DNA of 64,000 nt, taken from contig JAITTY010000021.1 in NCBI GenBank assembly GCA_031286695.1, positions 1-64,000 on the forward strand, in the 5' to 3' direction. Shown piece after piece: positions 25,734 through 34,085 of the stretch (positions are counted from its first letter, which is position 1; each line of letters opens with the position of its first letter). The position numbers and the translations under genes are program-made. Source of the stretch: Sphingobacterium sp. (GTDB lineage Bacteria > Bacteroidota > Bacteroidia > Sphingobacteriales > Sphingobacteriaceae). The notes beneath the pieces were generated by a model. It was given only the letters and a program-made list of their open reading frames with translations. It had not been told where the DNA came from and did not search any database.

Positions 25734-28181
25734 TTATGCTCCAACATTTACCAAATCTGCAAATACACCTGCGGCCGTCACCTCAGCCCCTGCTCCAGGC
25801 CCCTTCACTACAAGAGGACGTTCTTTATAGCGTTCTGTAGTAAATGATATAATATTATCGCTACCTGATAATGCATAAAAAGGGTGGTTTTCATCAACAA
25901 ACTGAATTGAAATAGAAACCTTTCCACTTTCCAGCTTTCCGATGTAACGGATTACTTTATTTTCATCGGCAGCTTTCTTCTTCATTTCTTCGAAATATCC
26001 ATTTTCCCTTTGCAGTTCTGTATAAAAAGAATCGACTGTATCCGCTTTCAAACAAGCTGGAGGTAAAATTGCACCGAGGTCCACATCTTCTGCTTCAATA
26101 GCATATCCTGCATCTCTTGCTAAGATTAGCATTTTACGCATAAAATCTATACCACCTAAATCATCCCTTGGATCTGGTTCGGTATATCCCAGTTCTTGCG
26201 CTTGTTTTACCACATTATAGAAGGAAGCATCCGCTTTAAAATTGTTAAAAATATACGATATTGTTCCGGAGAGAATCGCTTCAATCTTCACTATACGGTC
26301 ACCACTCAACATCAAATCTTTAAGAACTCTGACAATAGGTAACCCTGCCCCTACATTGGTTTCATAAAAGAAATCTACACCATGTTTATGCGCAGTATCC
26401 CGGAGGTTTTTGTATTGTTCATATTTGCCTGAATTGGCAATTTTATTACAAGTGACAATCGAAATATTGGATTTAAAAATATCTTCGTAGTAGGTTGCTG
26501 GAAGTTTACTAGCCGTATTATCAATAAATACACAGTTTGGTAAATTCAGCGTTTTCATCCGCTCAACAAATAATGCTAAGTCTGATTCGGTTCCATTCTT
26601 AGCAAGCTCATCGGACCAATTGCTTAAGTCGACACCTTCGGTATTAAAAAGCATCTTACGGCTATTTGAAATTCCGACAACCTTAATTTCAATATCATTC
26701 TTATCCAGTAGGAAATCGTGTTGATTTTCCAATTGTTTAAATAGCGTTGCACCGATATTACCTGTACCGATATTAAATACATGCAGCGTTTTCTTTAATT
26801 CCGCAAAAAAAGCGTCGTGCACAGCGTTGAGCGCCTTAGCCAAATCACCTTTACCAATAATAACAGATATATTGTATTCAGATGATCCTTGAGCAATAGC
26901 ACGAACATTGATCCCATTACGGCCCAAAGCGGCAAATAACCGCCCAGACATACCTGGTGTTCTTTTCATATTTTCACCCACAATGGCCAAAACAGATAGA
27001 TTATCTTCGATCGCCGGAACGACCAGTTTATTAGCTTGAGTTTCCAGTTCAAATTCAACTTCGATCAATTGTATAGCGCGTTTGGCTTCCGATGGATTGA
27101 CGGCAAATGTGATACTATGTTCTGAAGAAGACTGTGTGATCAATACAACATTGATCTGTTCTCTAGCCAAGAGTGTAAAAAGACGTCCACTAAAGCCCGA
27201 TTTACCAATCATACCTGATCCGCTCAGGTTAATTACCGAAATATCTGATATTGAAGAAATTCCTTTTATTGGTAGCGCAGTTTTTCCACTATCAAACTGA
27301 ATCACTGTCCCGGAGAAATCAGGTTCAAAGGTATTACGAATAACAATCGGTATTTTCTTTAAAAAGGCCGGAATCATTGTCGGCGGGTAAATCACCTTCG
27401 CACCAAAATATGATAGTTCCATGGCCTCTGTATAAGATAATACAGGTAGCGAAAAAGCTTTCTTCACAATCCGCGGATCAGCAGTTAGCATGCCATTTAC
27501 ATCGGTCCAAATTTCGATCGCTGTCGCATCCAGTATTGATCCGAAAATAGCTGCGGTATAATCCGAGCCCCCTCGTCCTAATGTTGTGATACGGCCATTT
27601 TCATTACTTCCAATGAAACCAGTGACAAACAGAAGTTTATCGCCATGCGTGATGTACAGCGATTTCACCAATTGTTCGGTTAGCGTTTCATTTAAATGAG
27701 CATTACCAAAATTTGAATCAGTTTTCACGTAATGAGAGGCTTCTACAAATAGAGACTCAGGAATATATTGCTCCATGACCTTGGATACCATGTAATTCGA
27801 ACAACGTTCTCCATAACTAAGGATCAAATCCTTACTCTGATTACTTAGTTCCTTTAGTGCAAAAATTCCCTGGAGAAGGTCCTCTATTTCATTAAAAAAT
27901 AGTTTCAGCTTTGTAAATACAGGATTTTGGTATTTCACAGCCAGAAGCTCTTTCACAACCGTAAAATGCTTATCCTCTAAGGACTTTAGGCCATCGGAAA
28001 AGGACTTTCCTTCCGCTGCGTCCTCAGCCAACTGAGTAAGCAAGTTTGTTACACCTGACATGGCTGACAATACAACTAATGGTTTTTCCTTTGCATCATA
28101 AGATTTTTTAACAATGCTCAGGACCGCCTTGAGACTTTCTACCGTTCCAACCGATGTTCCTCCAAATTTTAAAACTTTCAT
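25734..28181 (-). CDS. thrA: Bifunctional aspartate kinase / homoserine dehydrogenase
   Basis: This 815-residue fusion enzyme carries out the first and third steps from aspartate to threonine, methionine and isoleucine. The kinase domain opens with MKVLKFGGTSVGTVE. Two ACT segments follow (about 315-460; VINLSGSGMIGKSGFSGRLF and LAIVGENMKRTPGMSGRLF) and should bind threonine for feedback control. The dehydrogenase domain begins at about 465 with FNIGTGNIGATLF and contains the catalytic region ELGYTEPDPRDDLGGIDFMRK. Upstream lie a terminator, a Thr/Ile-rich leader peptide and a promoter, so transcription is probably attenuated. Confidence 0.97.
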   Translation of the reverse strand: MKVLKFGGTSVGTVESLKAVLSIVKKSYDAKEKPLVVLSAMSGVTNLLTQLAEDAAEGKSFSDGLKSLEDKHFTVVKELLAVKYQNPVFTKLKLFFNEIEDLLQGIFALKELSNQSKDLILSYGERCSNYMVSKVMEQYIPESLFVEASHYVKTDSNFGNAHLNETLTEQLVKSLYITHGDKLLFVTGFIGSNENGRITTLGRGGSDYTAAIFGSILDATAIEIWTDVNGMLTADPRIVKKAFSLPVLSYTEAMELSYFGAKVIYPPTMIPAFLKKIPIVIRNTFEPDFSGTVIQFDSGKTALPIKGISSISDISVINLSGSGMIGKSGFSGRLFTLLAREQINVVLITQSSSEHSITFAVNPSEAKRAIQLIEVEFELETQANKLVVPAIEDNLSVLAIVGENMKRTPGMSGRLFAALGRNGINVRAIAQGSSEYNISVIIGKGDLAKALNAVHDAFFAELKKTLHVFNIGTGNIGATLFKQLENQHDFLLDKNDIEIKVVGISNSRKMLFNTEGVDLSNWSDELAKNGTESDLALFVERMKTLNLPNCVFIDNTASKLPATYYEDIFKSNISIVTCNKIANSGKYEQYKNLRDTAHKHGVDFFYETNVGAGLPIVRVLKDLMLSGDRIVKIEAILSGTISYIFNNFKADASFYNVVKQAQELGYTEPDPRDDLGGIDFMRKMLILARDAGYAIEAEDVDLGAILPPACLKADTVDSFYTELQRENGYFEEMKKKAADENKVIRYIGKLESGKVSISIQFVDENHPFYALSGSDNIISFTTERYKERPLVVKGPGAGAEVTAAGVFADLVNVGA

Positions 28182-28220
28182 ACTGTTTTATACTGTTTGT
28201 TTAGATTGATGATTTTTGTG

Positions 28221-28261
28221 ATAAAAAAGAAGCGCTTTCCTTTGTTGAGGAAAGCGCTTCT
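28221..28261 (-). terminator. Attenuator terminator of the thr operon
   Basis: A 13-bp perfect stem (28228-28240 with 28249-28261, core GAAGCGCTTTCC) with loop TCAACAAA on the minus strand is followed by a T-run (28221-28227). It lies between the leader peptide and thrA, 40 nt before the thrA start. A leader segment coded at its Arg-Arg-Lys end (GAGGAAG) can pair with TTTCCTC of the first arm and its loop, a candidate antiterminator. Confidence 0.9.
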
Positions 28262-28293
28262 AAATATTGTGTCTACAATTATATACAACGAAA

Positions 28294-28359
28294 CTACTTC
28301 CTCCTAAGTTTTATCCCGGTGGTAATAATAATCGATGTAATAATTGTATTTGTGTTCAT
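28294..28359 (-). CDS. thrL: thr operon leader peptide
   Basis: This 21-codon frame reads MNTNTIITSIIITTGIKL and then Arg-Arg-Lys and stop TAG. Five codons are Thr and six are Ile, more than half of the peptide. It begins about 14 nt after the predicted transcription start and ends 32 nt before the attenuator hairpin of thrA. This is the layout of thrL in Enterobacteria: scarce Thr- or Ile-tRNA stalls the ribosome and the terminator is not formed. Sequence similarity to E. coli thrL is limited to the Thr/Ile run, so the name is by position and role. Confidence 0.85.
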   Translation of the reverse strand: MNTNTIITSIIITTGIKLRRK

Positions 28360-28378
28360 TGCTTTTGCTTATGTTTTG

Positions 28379-28411
28379 TAAATATAGAACAAATATTATC
28401 ACTTTACCAAA
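28379..28411 (-). promoter_or_regulatory. Promoter of the thr operon
   Basis: On the minus strand TTTG (28408-28411) is followed after 21 nt by TATATTTA (28379-28386). Transcription would start near 28373, before the leader peptide. The stretch 28412-28612 between the two divergent promoters holds nothing more that I recognise, apart from three GTTAAA(A)T repeats at 28573-28599. Confidence 0.75.
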
Positions 28412-28612
28412 GAAAATTAATATTTTTTTTAAGATTCACAACAGGAACCCCAATAAAGTGGCATTCTATCATAATAGCATTGTTTTTAGATGTAGCAAAG
28501 GATCTACTTTATGTAGTCAATGATTGACAGTACTATTAATTCACAATATGCCCAAAACAGCCTTACCAAGATGTTAAAATTGTTAAAATTTCGTTAAATA
28601 GCTTAAAATAAA

Positions 28613-28644
28613 TTTGACCTTAAACTGATATTGTATTATATTCG
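28613..28644 (+). promoter_or_regulatory. Promoter of the NlpC/P60 gene
   Basis: TTTG (28613-28616) is followed after 20 nt by TATATTCG (28637-28644). The predicted leader is about 66 nt. Confidence 0.6.
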
Positions 28645-28716
28645 CAACAGTGCTGTCCAAAATAGATGACAGTGTTGAATTTTTAAAAGTTAAATGTTGT
28701 ACAAAAAAGCGATTTA

Positions 28717-29298
28717 ATGAAAACAAAGAAATTTATAGCGTCAATGCTATTTATCGGCTTATGTCTAGTGTCGCAGGCACAAACCAACAGAAACTCCAAA
28801 CCAGAATCAGATCCTGATAACCTAGCGAAAGAATACTTTTCACAAATCATGGGAGTTGCAGTCTCAGCAACAACAAATACCAAACTCTATCAATTTGTTT
28901 ACGAATGGCTAGGTACTCCATACCGTTTAGGGGGAGATTCAAAAAGAGGCATTGATTGTTCTAAATTTTCTTATGAATTATACGATAAAGTGTTTAACAC
29001 TTCATTAGGTTATAATAGCAGAAATCAGTATTCTCAAGTCAAAACTGTCGAAAAGAATGAACTTAAAGCAGGCGATTTGGTATTTTTCAAAATTAGAAGT
29101 AAAAGTATCACCCATGTGGGTGTTTATATCGGGGACAATAAATTTGCACATGCATCTTCAAGCAAAGGCGTCATGATCAGCAATTTAGATGAACCTTACT
29201 GGCGACGTTATTATTACAATGGAGGTCGTTTACCAGAAGATAATAGATCGCTTACTGCGGAAATATTAAAAGCAGAAAAAGATAACAAATTGAATTAA
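28717..29298 (+). CDS. NlpC/P60-family cell-wall peptidase
   Basis: This 193-residue protein has a signal peptide (FIASMLFIGLCLVSQAQ) and one NlpC/P60 (C40) domain from about 55 to 170. The catalytic residues are Cys81 in RGIDCSKFSYELY, His133 in THVGVYIGD and His145 in KFAHASSSKG. Such enzymes cut the bond between D-Glu and the diamino acid in peptidoglycan stem peptides. No SH3 or LysM binding domain is present, and the lack of a lipobox suggests a soluble periplasmic enzyme. It ends at a strong terminator. Confidence 0.92.
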   Translation: MKTKKFIASMLFIGLCLVSQAQTNRNSKPESDPDNLAKEYFSQIMGVAVSATTNTKLYQFVYEWLGTPYRLGGDSKRGIDCSKFSYELYDKVFNTSLGYNSRNQYSQVKTVEKNELKAGDLVFFKIRSKSITHVGVYIGDNKFAHASSSKGVMISNLDEPYWRRYYYNGGRLPEDNRSLTAEILKAEKDNKLN

Positions 29299-29320
29299 TA
29301 AAAATTGATTTGATCTCGGA

Positions 29321-29356
29321 AAAGTCCAAAGCGTTTAACTCGTTTTGGACTTTTTT
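29321..29356 (+). terminator. Terminator of the NlpC/P60 gene
   Basis: AAAGTCCAAAGCG (29321-29333) pairs with CGTTTTGGACTTT (29341-29353) around TTTAACT, followed by more T. Confidence 0.88.
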
Positions 29357-29405
29357 TATACAATATAATATCCTATTTTTACTCTATAATCATTGGAATA
29401 CTATT

Positions 29406-29918
29406 ATGTCTTCAAAGAAAACGCTCATCTTAAATAAAGAACAAATAAAACAAAAATCTATTCGAATTGCCTATCAAATTTTGGAAGACAATTTTGAAGA
29501 TGAAACACTCGTATTAGTAGGTATTGCTGACCGGGGTTATGTATTTGCGAAACGTCTACAAGCAATCTTGCAGGACATTTCAAACAAGGAAATCCTGTTG
29601 ATTAAGGTCACTATGAAAAAAACCAGTAGATCGTTAAGTGCAAGCACAGACTTGCCTGTTGATATCGCAAAAGATAAGACGATTATCCTCGTTGATGATG
29701 TACTGAATAGCGGCAGAGCATTAGCTTATGGATTAGGGGTATTCCTGAATGTTCCGCTTAAGAAAATGAGAACGGCTGTATTAATTGACAGAAGCCACCA
29801 TAAGTTTCCAATATTTAGTGACTACTATGGCACGAAGCTTTCCACGATATTAAGAGAACATGTTACTGTTACTCTTGAAGAATTTGACAAAGAAGAAGAT
29901 GCAGCATGGTTAATTTAA
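29406..29918 (+). CDS. Phosphoribosyltransferase (PyrR-like)
   Basis: This 170-residue protein is a type I phosphoribosyltransferase. The PRPP-binding motif is KTIILVDDVLNSGRALAYGL. In PyrR the same place reads VDDVLYTGRT. The N-terminal part ILVGIADRGYVFAKRL is also as in PyrR and uracil or hypoxanthine transferases. It may salvage a base or regulate pyrimidine genes, but no pyr genes are beside it. The frame is open from 29310 across the terminator; ATG 29406 (MSSKKTLILN) is the sensible start. TATTTTTA at 29374-29381 may be its -7 element. Confidence 0.85.
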   Translation: MSSKKTLILNKEQIKQKSIRIAYQILEDNFEDETLVLVGIADRGYVFAKRLQAILQDISNKEILLIKVTMKKTSRSLSASTDLPVDIAKDKTIILVDDVLNSGRALAYGLGVFLNVPLKKMRTAVLIDRSHHKFPIFSDYYGTKLSTILREHVTVTLEEFDKEEDAAWLI

Positions 29919-29936
29919 CCATGCTGTTATTTTTTT
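29903..29936. terminator. Terminator shared by PRT and mltD genes
   Basis: AGCATGGTTAA (29903-29913) and TTAACCATGCT (29915-29925) form an inverted repeat that covers the stop codon of the phosphoribosyltransferase gene and is followed by a T-run inside the last codons of the convergent mltD gene. Confidence 0.75.
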
Positions 29937-31393
29937 GAGACTTTCAATTTCATCCCCGGTTTTATCCGGTTTCCACTTAAATCGTTTTCATTTTTAAGCC
30001 GACCGACCGACGTACCATTTTTCTCTGCAATATCAGATAATGTATCGCCTTTCTTCACAACATAATACGCTGTACGCGTAGCATTAGAGGCACGTTGTTG
30101 GCTCTTCTTTGAAGATCTTTCTGTGTTACGAGCTAATTTAGCATTTACGAAATCATCCTCCTTTTTTATCAGTAGATTTTGCCCAGGGACAATCTGATTG
30201 CCACGCAGATTATTCCAGGATTTTATATCCTGTACGGTTACCTCAAACTTATCAGCGATGGAAGCAAATGTCTCCCCAACTTTAACCTTATATCTGCCAT
30301 TTCGAAGGGACTCTCCTAAATTTTCAGTCTGACTGATATCTGCCGAAGGTACTGGCGTATTAAGAGCGGCATACAATTCCTCTGTGGCTATCTTTTTATC
30401 TACTACAGGTAAAACTAGTCGTAATGGAGAATCTTCAGTACCGTTTAATACATTCTTTTTAAAACTAGGGTTCAATGCGCGTAATGTCTCTTTCGACACA
30501 TGCAAAGCATCCGCTATTTGATTCAGTGAAATCCGTTTATTGATATCTAATGCCTGCGTCCGCAATGAAAGTTCGGTATCCGCCGCATTAATATCATTTT
30601 CATCCGCATATCTCATCGCATATGTCATTGCAATAAATTTAGGGATATAATTTTGCGTCTGTTGCGTCAGATATGGAGCGATATCCCAAAAGGTAGCCTT
30701 ATCCTTTCCAGAGCGTTGAATCGCACGACTAACAGCGCCTTTACCACCATTATAGGATGCTATCGCTAATAACCAATCACCATACTCATCGTAAGCTTCT
30801 TTCAAGATCTTTGCGATCGCATAACTTGAAGCAATCGGATCCATACGTTGGTCAGTATAACTGTCTACAGTAAGATGATAGGTTTTGGCCTCATAGTACA
30901 TCAATTGCCATAAGCCTGTTGCTCCGGCGCTAGAGATATCACGTGGATTTAAAGATGATTCAACGACACTTAAATATTTAAGTTCGCGTGGCACGCCGAC
31001 TTCATCCATGATTTTATCAAACAATGGGAAATAGTATTGTCCTAGTCCCATCATCCTACACATATAAGGATTATAATTATCCGACGTATATTTAGCAACC
31101 AGATCTTTCACTCGTGGCGAGTAGTCCAATGGAACCTCACGTTCTATTGCCTTTAATTTCCGTACGAGCTGTATATCTTCATCTGTAATTTCTCCATCAT
31201 GCTGTCGGTTATTTCCGGAAGATTTTATACTGTCTAGGTACTGGTAAATCTCTTGTTTTTCTTTTTCGATGCTTTTTTGAAAGAAGGTATGGGCGGCTTC
31301 TTTCATGCCTTCTACAGCGCTTTCTTGGGCCATGAGTGGCAGCACATAGCATACCCCTCCTAGTATTGAAATTAACGTCTGTTTTCCGATCAT
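29927..31393 (-). CDS. mltD: Membrane-bound lytic transglycosylase D-like, two LysM domains
   Basis: This 488-residue protein cuts peptidoglycan between MurNAc and GlcNAc. After a signal peptide it has a Gly/Glu lytic transglycosylase domain (about 100-250). The catalytic Glu is in LKYLSVVESSLNPRDISSAG, followed by GLWQLMYYEAKTYHL. Two LysM domains follow, about 360-405 (VKVGETFASIADKFEV) and 443-487 (YVVKKGDTLSDIAEKNG); they bind glycan chains. No lipobox is clear, unlike E. coli MltD. It stands between tatA upstream and a convergent transferase gene. Confidence 0.9.
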   Translation of the reverse strand: MIGKQTLISILGGVCYVLPLMAQESAVEGMKEAAHTFFQKSIEKEKQEIYQYLDSIKSSGNNRQHDGEITDEDIQLVRKLKAIEREVPLDYSPRVKDLVAKYTSDNYNPYMCRMMGLGQYYFPLFDKIMDEVGVPRELKYLSVVESSLNPRDISSAGATGLWQLMYYEAKTYHLTVDSYTDQRMDPIASSYAIAKILKEAYDEYGDWLLAIASYNGGKGAVSRAIQRSGKDKATFWDIAPYLTQQTQNYIPKFIAMTYAMRYADENDINAADTELSLRTQALDINKRISLNQIADALHVSKETLRALNPSFKKNVLNGTEDSPLRLVLPVVDKKIATEELYAALNTPVPSADISQTENLGESLRNGRYKVKVGETFASIADKFEVTVQDIKSWNNLRGNQIVPGQNLLIKKEDDFVNAKLARNTERSSKKSQQRASNATRTAYYVVKKGDTLSDIAEKNGTSVGRLKNENDLSGNRIKPGMKLKVSKK

Positions 31394-31517
31394 AAATTTA
31401 CTGTTAAATCCGAGTTTGATTCATCTGCTGAAAAATCAACAATAATCTAAACGCTTAGAAATGGATTTTAGTATAAAAATGGTTTTCGTCCTATTTTGCA
31501 ACAGGTCGAGTATAAAA

Positions 31518-31550
31518 CAAAATACGATTTTGTTCCTCACAAAATCGTAT
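31518..31550 (-). terminator. Terminator of tatA
   Basis: On the minus strand ATACGATTTTGT pairs with ACAAAATCGTAT (arms 31522-31533 and 31539-31550) and is followed by a T-rich tail. Confidence 0.8.
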
Positions 31551-31577
31551 CTATACTATATGGGATCAAAATCTCCC

Positions 31578-31775
31578 TTATTTGTTATCTTCTACTTCAG
31601 ATTTTTTTTCAGGTGAAGACTCATCTTTTTGGCCTTCTTTAAATTCCTTTACTCCTTTACCCAATCCGCGCATCAATTCAGGAATCTTCTTGCCACCAAA
31701 TAATAGTAACAATATTACTACAATGACAATTAACTCTTGCCCCCCGATTCCCATGATTAATAATGATGTTGACAT
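31578..31775 (-). CDS. tatA: Sec-independent translocase subunit TatA/TatE
   Basis: This 65-residue protein has one N-terminal membrane helix (ELIVIVVILLLLFGGKKIPEL), the Phe-Gly hinge and an amphipathic helix (MRGLGKGVKEFKEG), then a charged tail. It is the pore subunit of the Tat pathway. No tatC is in this window. A Tat-type signal is visible in the SGNH hydrolase at 18945, which would be a client. Confidence 0.95.
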   Translation of the reverse strand: MSTSLLIMGIGGQELIVIVVILLLLFGGKKIPELMRGLGKGVKEFKEGQKDESSPEKKSEVEDNK

Positions 31776-31868
31776 AACTATAATTTCTTGTTTTTCAATT
31801 CTTTTAAACTAAAACTTTTCTCTCTCTTTACAAATGTAATGATAATTATTAAATATAGTAATTATTTC

Positions 31869-33173
31869 TTATCTCGCCAACCACGACATCGGATTCAGTG
31901 GTGTTGACCCTTGATAAACAGAGAAATCGACCATTGGTACACCTGTGTCTGAGTCCACATCTGCCGTTCCTATAGTCTGACCTGTACTTACCTTCTGTCC
32001 TTTAGAAACACTTACACTTCCCATATTATTGTAGACAGTATAGTACTCACCGTGTTTAATCATGATTATTCGCTGACCGTACATTGTTAAAACACTACTT
32101 ACCTCTCCTGCGAAAACTGCTTTAACGGCTGCGCCACTAGAAGTTTGAATCTTCACAGATATATGTTCCACATTCACATTCCTTCCAACGCTTTCTCCTC
32201 CAAAATCCTGCATGATCTTCGCATTAGAAACAGGCCAAGGTAAACTACCACGATTGGATCTAAAATCATTCGAAAGCTTTACCGCCTCTGGTGTACTACG
32301 GAGCACTTCTGATTCCGACATTTTCGAACTATTCGTTTTTGTATTACTCTTACCTTTTGTATTCGATGTAGATTCATTCGCTTTGCGGTTACGCTCCGCT
32401 GCTGCTTCTGCCGCACGACGTGCCGCCTCAGCTCGTCGACGTTCAGCTTCAATCTCTCTTCTAATGATTTCTTTAATGGCTGCATTAATACGACGTTCTT
32501 CTTTTTGCTTTTGCGTAATATCTTTTTTCACCCCACGTTCTGTAACAATCAGATCGCTCAATTGTCCTGAAAAAACAGATCGTTGCTGTGATATGGTTCT
32601 CTTTTCATTTTCCTGCTCTTTCATCAAGGCAACCTGTTTATTTCGATCCGCCTGCAATTGAGCGATTTTTTGTTCAATCTGCTTCTTGGTGTTTTCAATA
32701 TCAGCAGCTTTCAGCTTTCTGGAATCGTTAAACTGTTGTAGGTACTTTACCCGTCTGAACCCTTGATTGAAATCCTTCGACGCAAAAATAAACATCAATT
32801 TATTGTATGCATTTCGGTTTCTGAACGCAAACATCACCATCTTCTCATAGTCACGTTTCATCTTTTCCAACTCAGCCTTCAACTTACTTACGGCAGCCGT
32901 ATTTGCGTTGATATGCTTATTGATGACAGCGACTTCCGAAGTAATGGTATTTATCTTCTGCTCGCGCAAATTAATCTGCTTACTCAATGCTGTCACTTGT
33001 TGTTGGGTCAGTGATTTTTCTTTTGCAATCTCTTTGACCGTATTCTGTAATTCAGCAATTTCACGATTGAGCTTCTCGCGCTGTTTTTCAAGTTCAGCCC
33101 GAGTCTGTGCCGATGAAATTCCAATCATGAATAGGAAAGCAGCTATACTAAGTATCGTCTTTTTAAAGTTCAT
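31869..33173 (-). CDS. EnvC-like murein hydrolase activator (degenerate LytM)
   Basis: This 434-residue protein has a signal peptide, a long coiled coil (about 22-260, rich in Glu/Lys/Arg), a basic Ala/Arg-rich linker and a C-terminal LytM/M23 domain (about 310-434). The metal ligands of active M23 enzymes are lost: NVEHISVKI stands where H-x-GxD is expected, TVYNNMG replaces TVYAHL, and VDFSVY replaces HFEIR. As in EnvC and NlpD this suggests a protein that activates amidases during cell division. The TPR and DUF4292 genes lie upstream on the same strand. Confidence 0.88.
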   Translation of the reverse strand: MNFKKTILSIAAFLFMIGISSAQTRAELEKQREKLNREIAELQNTVKEIAKEKSLTQQQVTALSKQINLREQKINTITSEVAVINKHINANTAAVSKLKAELEKMKRDYEKMVMFAFRNRNAYNKLMFIFASKDFNQGFRRVKYLQQFNDSRKLKAADIENTKKQIEQKIAQLQADRNKQVALMKEQENEKRTISQQRSVFSGQLSDLIVTERGVKKDITQKQKEERRINAAIKEIIRREIEAERRRAEAARRAAEAAAERNRKANESTSNTKGKSNTKTNSSKMSESEVLRSTPEAVKLSNDFRSNRGSLPWPVSNAKIMQDFGGESVGRNVNVEHISVKIQTSSGAAVKAVFAGEVSSVLTMYGQRIIMIKHGEYYTVYNNMGSVSVSKGQKVSTGQTIGTADVDSDTGVPMVDFSVYQGSTPLNPMSWLAR

Positions 33174-33281
33174 TTACAGTACTATTTTTTTGTGTTTGCC
33201 ATCTTTCTACCCTATCAGTTTACGCTTAACTTTAGCAAACTAATTGCGAAAGTAATAAATCTAATGGAAATAGACAGCTTC

Positions 33282-34085
33282 TCATCGGATTACTTTATAA
33301 CGTGACGATACTGAAAAAGGCATTTCGACTGGTTCATTAAAAGTCACTTTGTTGAAATTTATCTCTGTTTTTATCTCTTGGCGGCCATCGGAGATAATCA
33401 TTTTTAACAGCATCGGAAACTCCTGTCCGGAAGCCATGGCATATTCACCATAATTAGCCTCCAGCAACTGTTTTTTGGAGAGTTGCGCTAATCTAAATTG
33501 ATAAGGTCTATTGTTATTGTTTAATTTATATAGGAAATCCAGCTCATTCAGTTTACCATCAAGCTGAACAGACATCGAATCCTGTTTAAAGTTTACCTGA
33601 TCGATATCGGACAGTAGATTCATGGACAGGTTGGCAAGCAATAGATCCTGTAAGTTTCCAAAAGTCAGATCTGGACTGGCAAAACGATATAGATAATCAA
33701 ATGGTTTAACCATATATTCACTTTGGAATTTATTTAAGATCTGTACACTATCGGGCGTTATCAGCACACGTGCCACTTCGATACCTAATGTAGCAGAAAT
33801 GGAAATCCAGATTCTCTTGTCTTTCTCTATTCTAATATTCGAAGTGACATCGTAATTGTCCTTTCCAAGGTCAAGACGCATTTTAGCTTTTCCGGAAAAA
33901 GTAGAATAATTCAAATTGGTCAAAAAAAGATTTCGTAAGCTATTTTTTTTTGCTTCCCTTGTATTATCCTTTATGATCAATTCATTTTCAGCTTTGAGGT
34001 CAGCACCTTTTAGCAGCTTCTTCTTAGAACTACAAGAAGAAAGCAAAAAGACCACCGCACATACCCAAACAATTTTATTCCACAT
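33282..34085 (-). CDS. DUF4292 lipoprotein
   Basis: This 267-residue protein has a lipoprotein signal (WVCAVVFLLSSC, Cys18) and matches the DUF4292 family by pattern: FSGKAKMRLDLGKDNYDVTSNIRI, IWISISATLGIEVARVLITPDSV and the C-terminal FNKVTFNEPVEMPFSVSSRYK. The fold resembles LolA/LolB-type outer-membrane proteins, so a role in lipid or lipoprotein handling is possible but not shown. It overlaps the TPR gene by 11 nt from ATG 34085; an earlier ATG at 34100 also exists. The gene order TPR, DUF4292, EnvC-like suggests one envelope operon. Confidence 0.82.
   Translation of the reverse strand: MWNKIVWVCAVVFLLSSCSSKKKLLKGADLKAENELIIKDNTREAKKNSLRNLFLTNLNYSTFSGKAKMRLDLGKDNYDVTSNIRIEKDKRIWISISATLGIEVARVLITPDSVQILNKFQSEYMVKPFDYLYRFASPDLTFGNLQDLLLANLSMNLLSDIDQVNFKQDSMSVQLDGKLNELDFLYKLNNNNRPYQFRLAQLSKKQLLEANYGEYAMASGQEFPMLLKMIISDGRQEIKTEINFNKVTFNEPVEMPFSVSSRYKVIR

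Noticed and set aside
32212..32661. 149-codon frame antisense to the EnvC-like gene
   Set aside because: It is a shadow of the coiled-coil coding repeats; it is Ser/Arg/Phe rich without a plausible start context.
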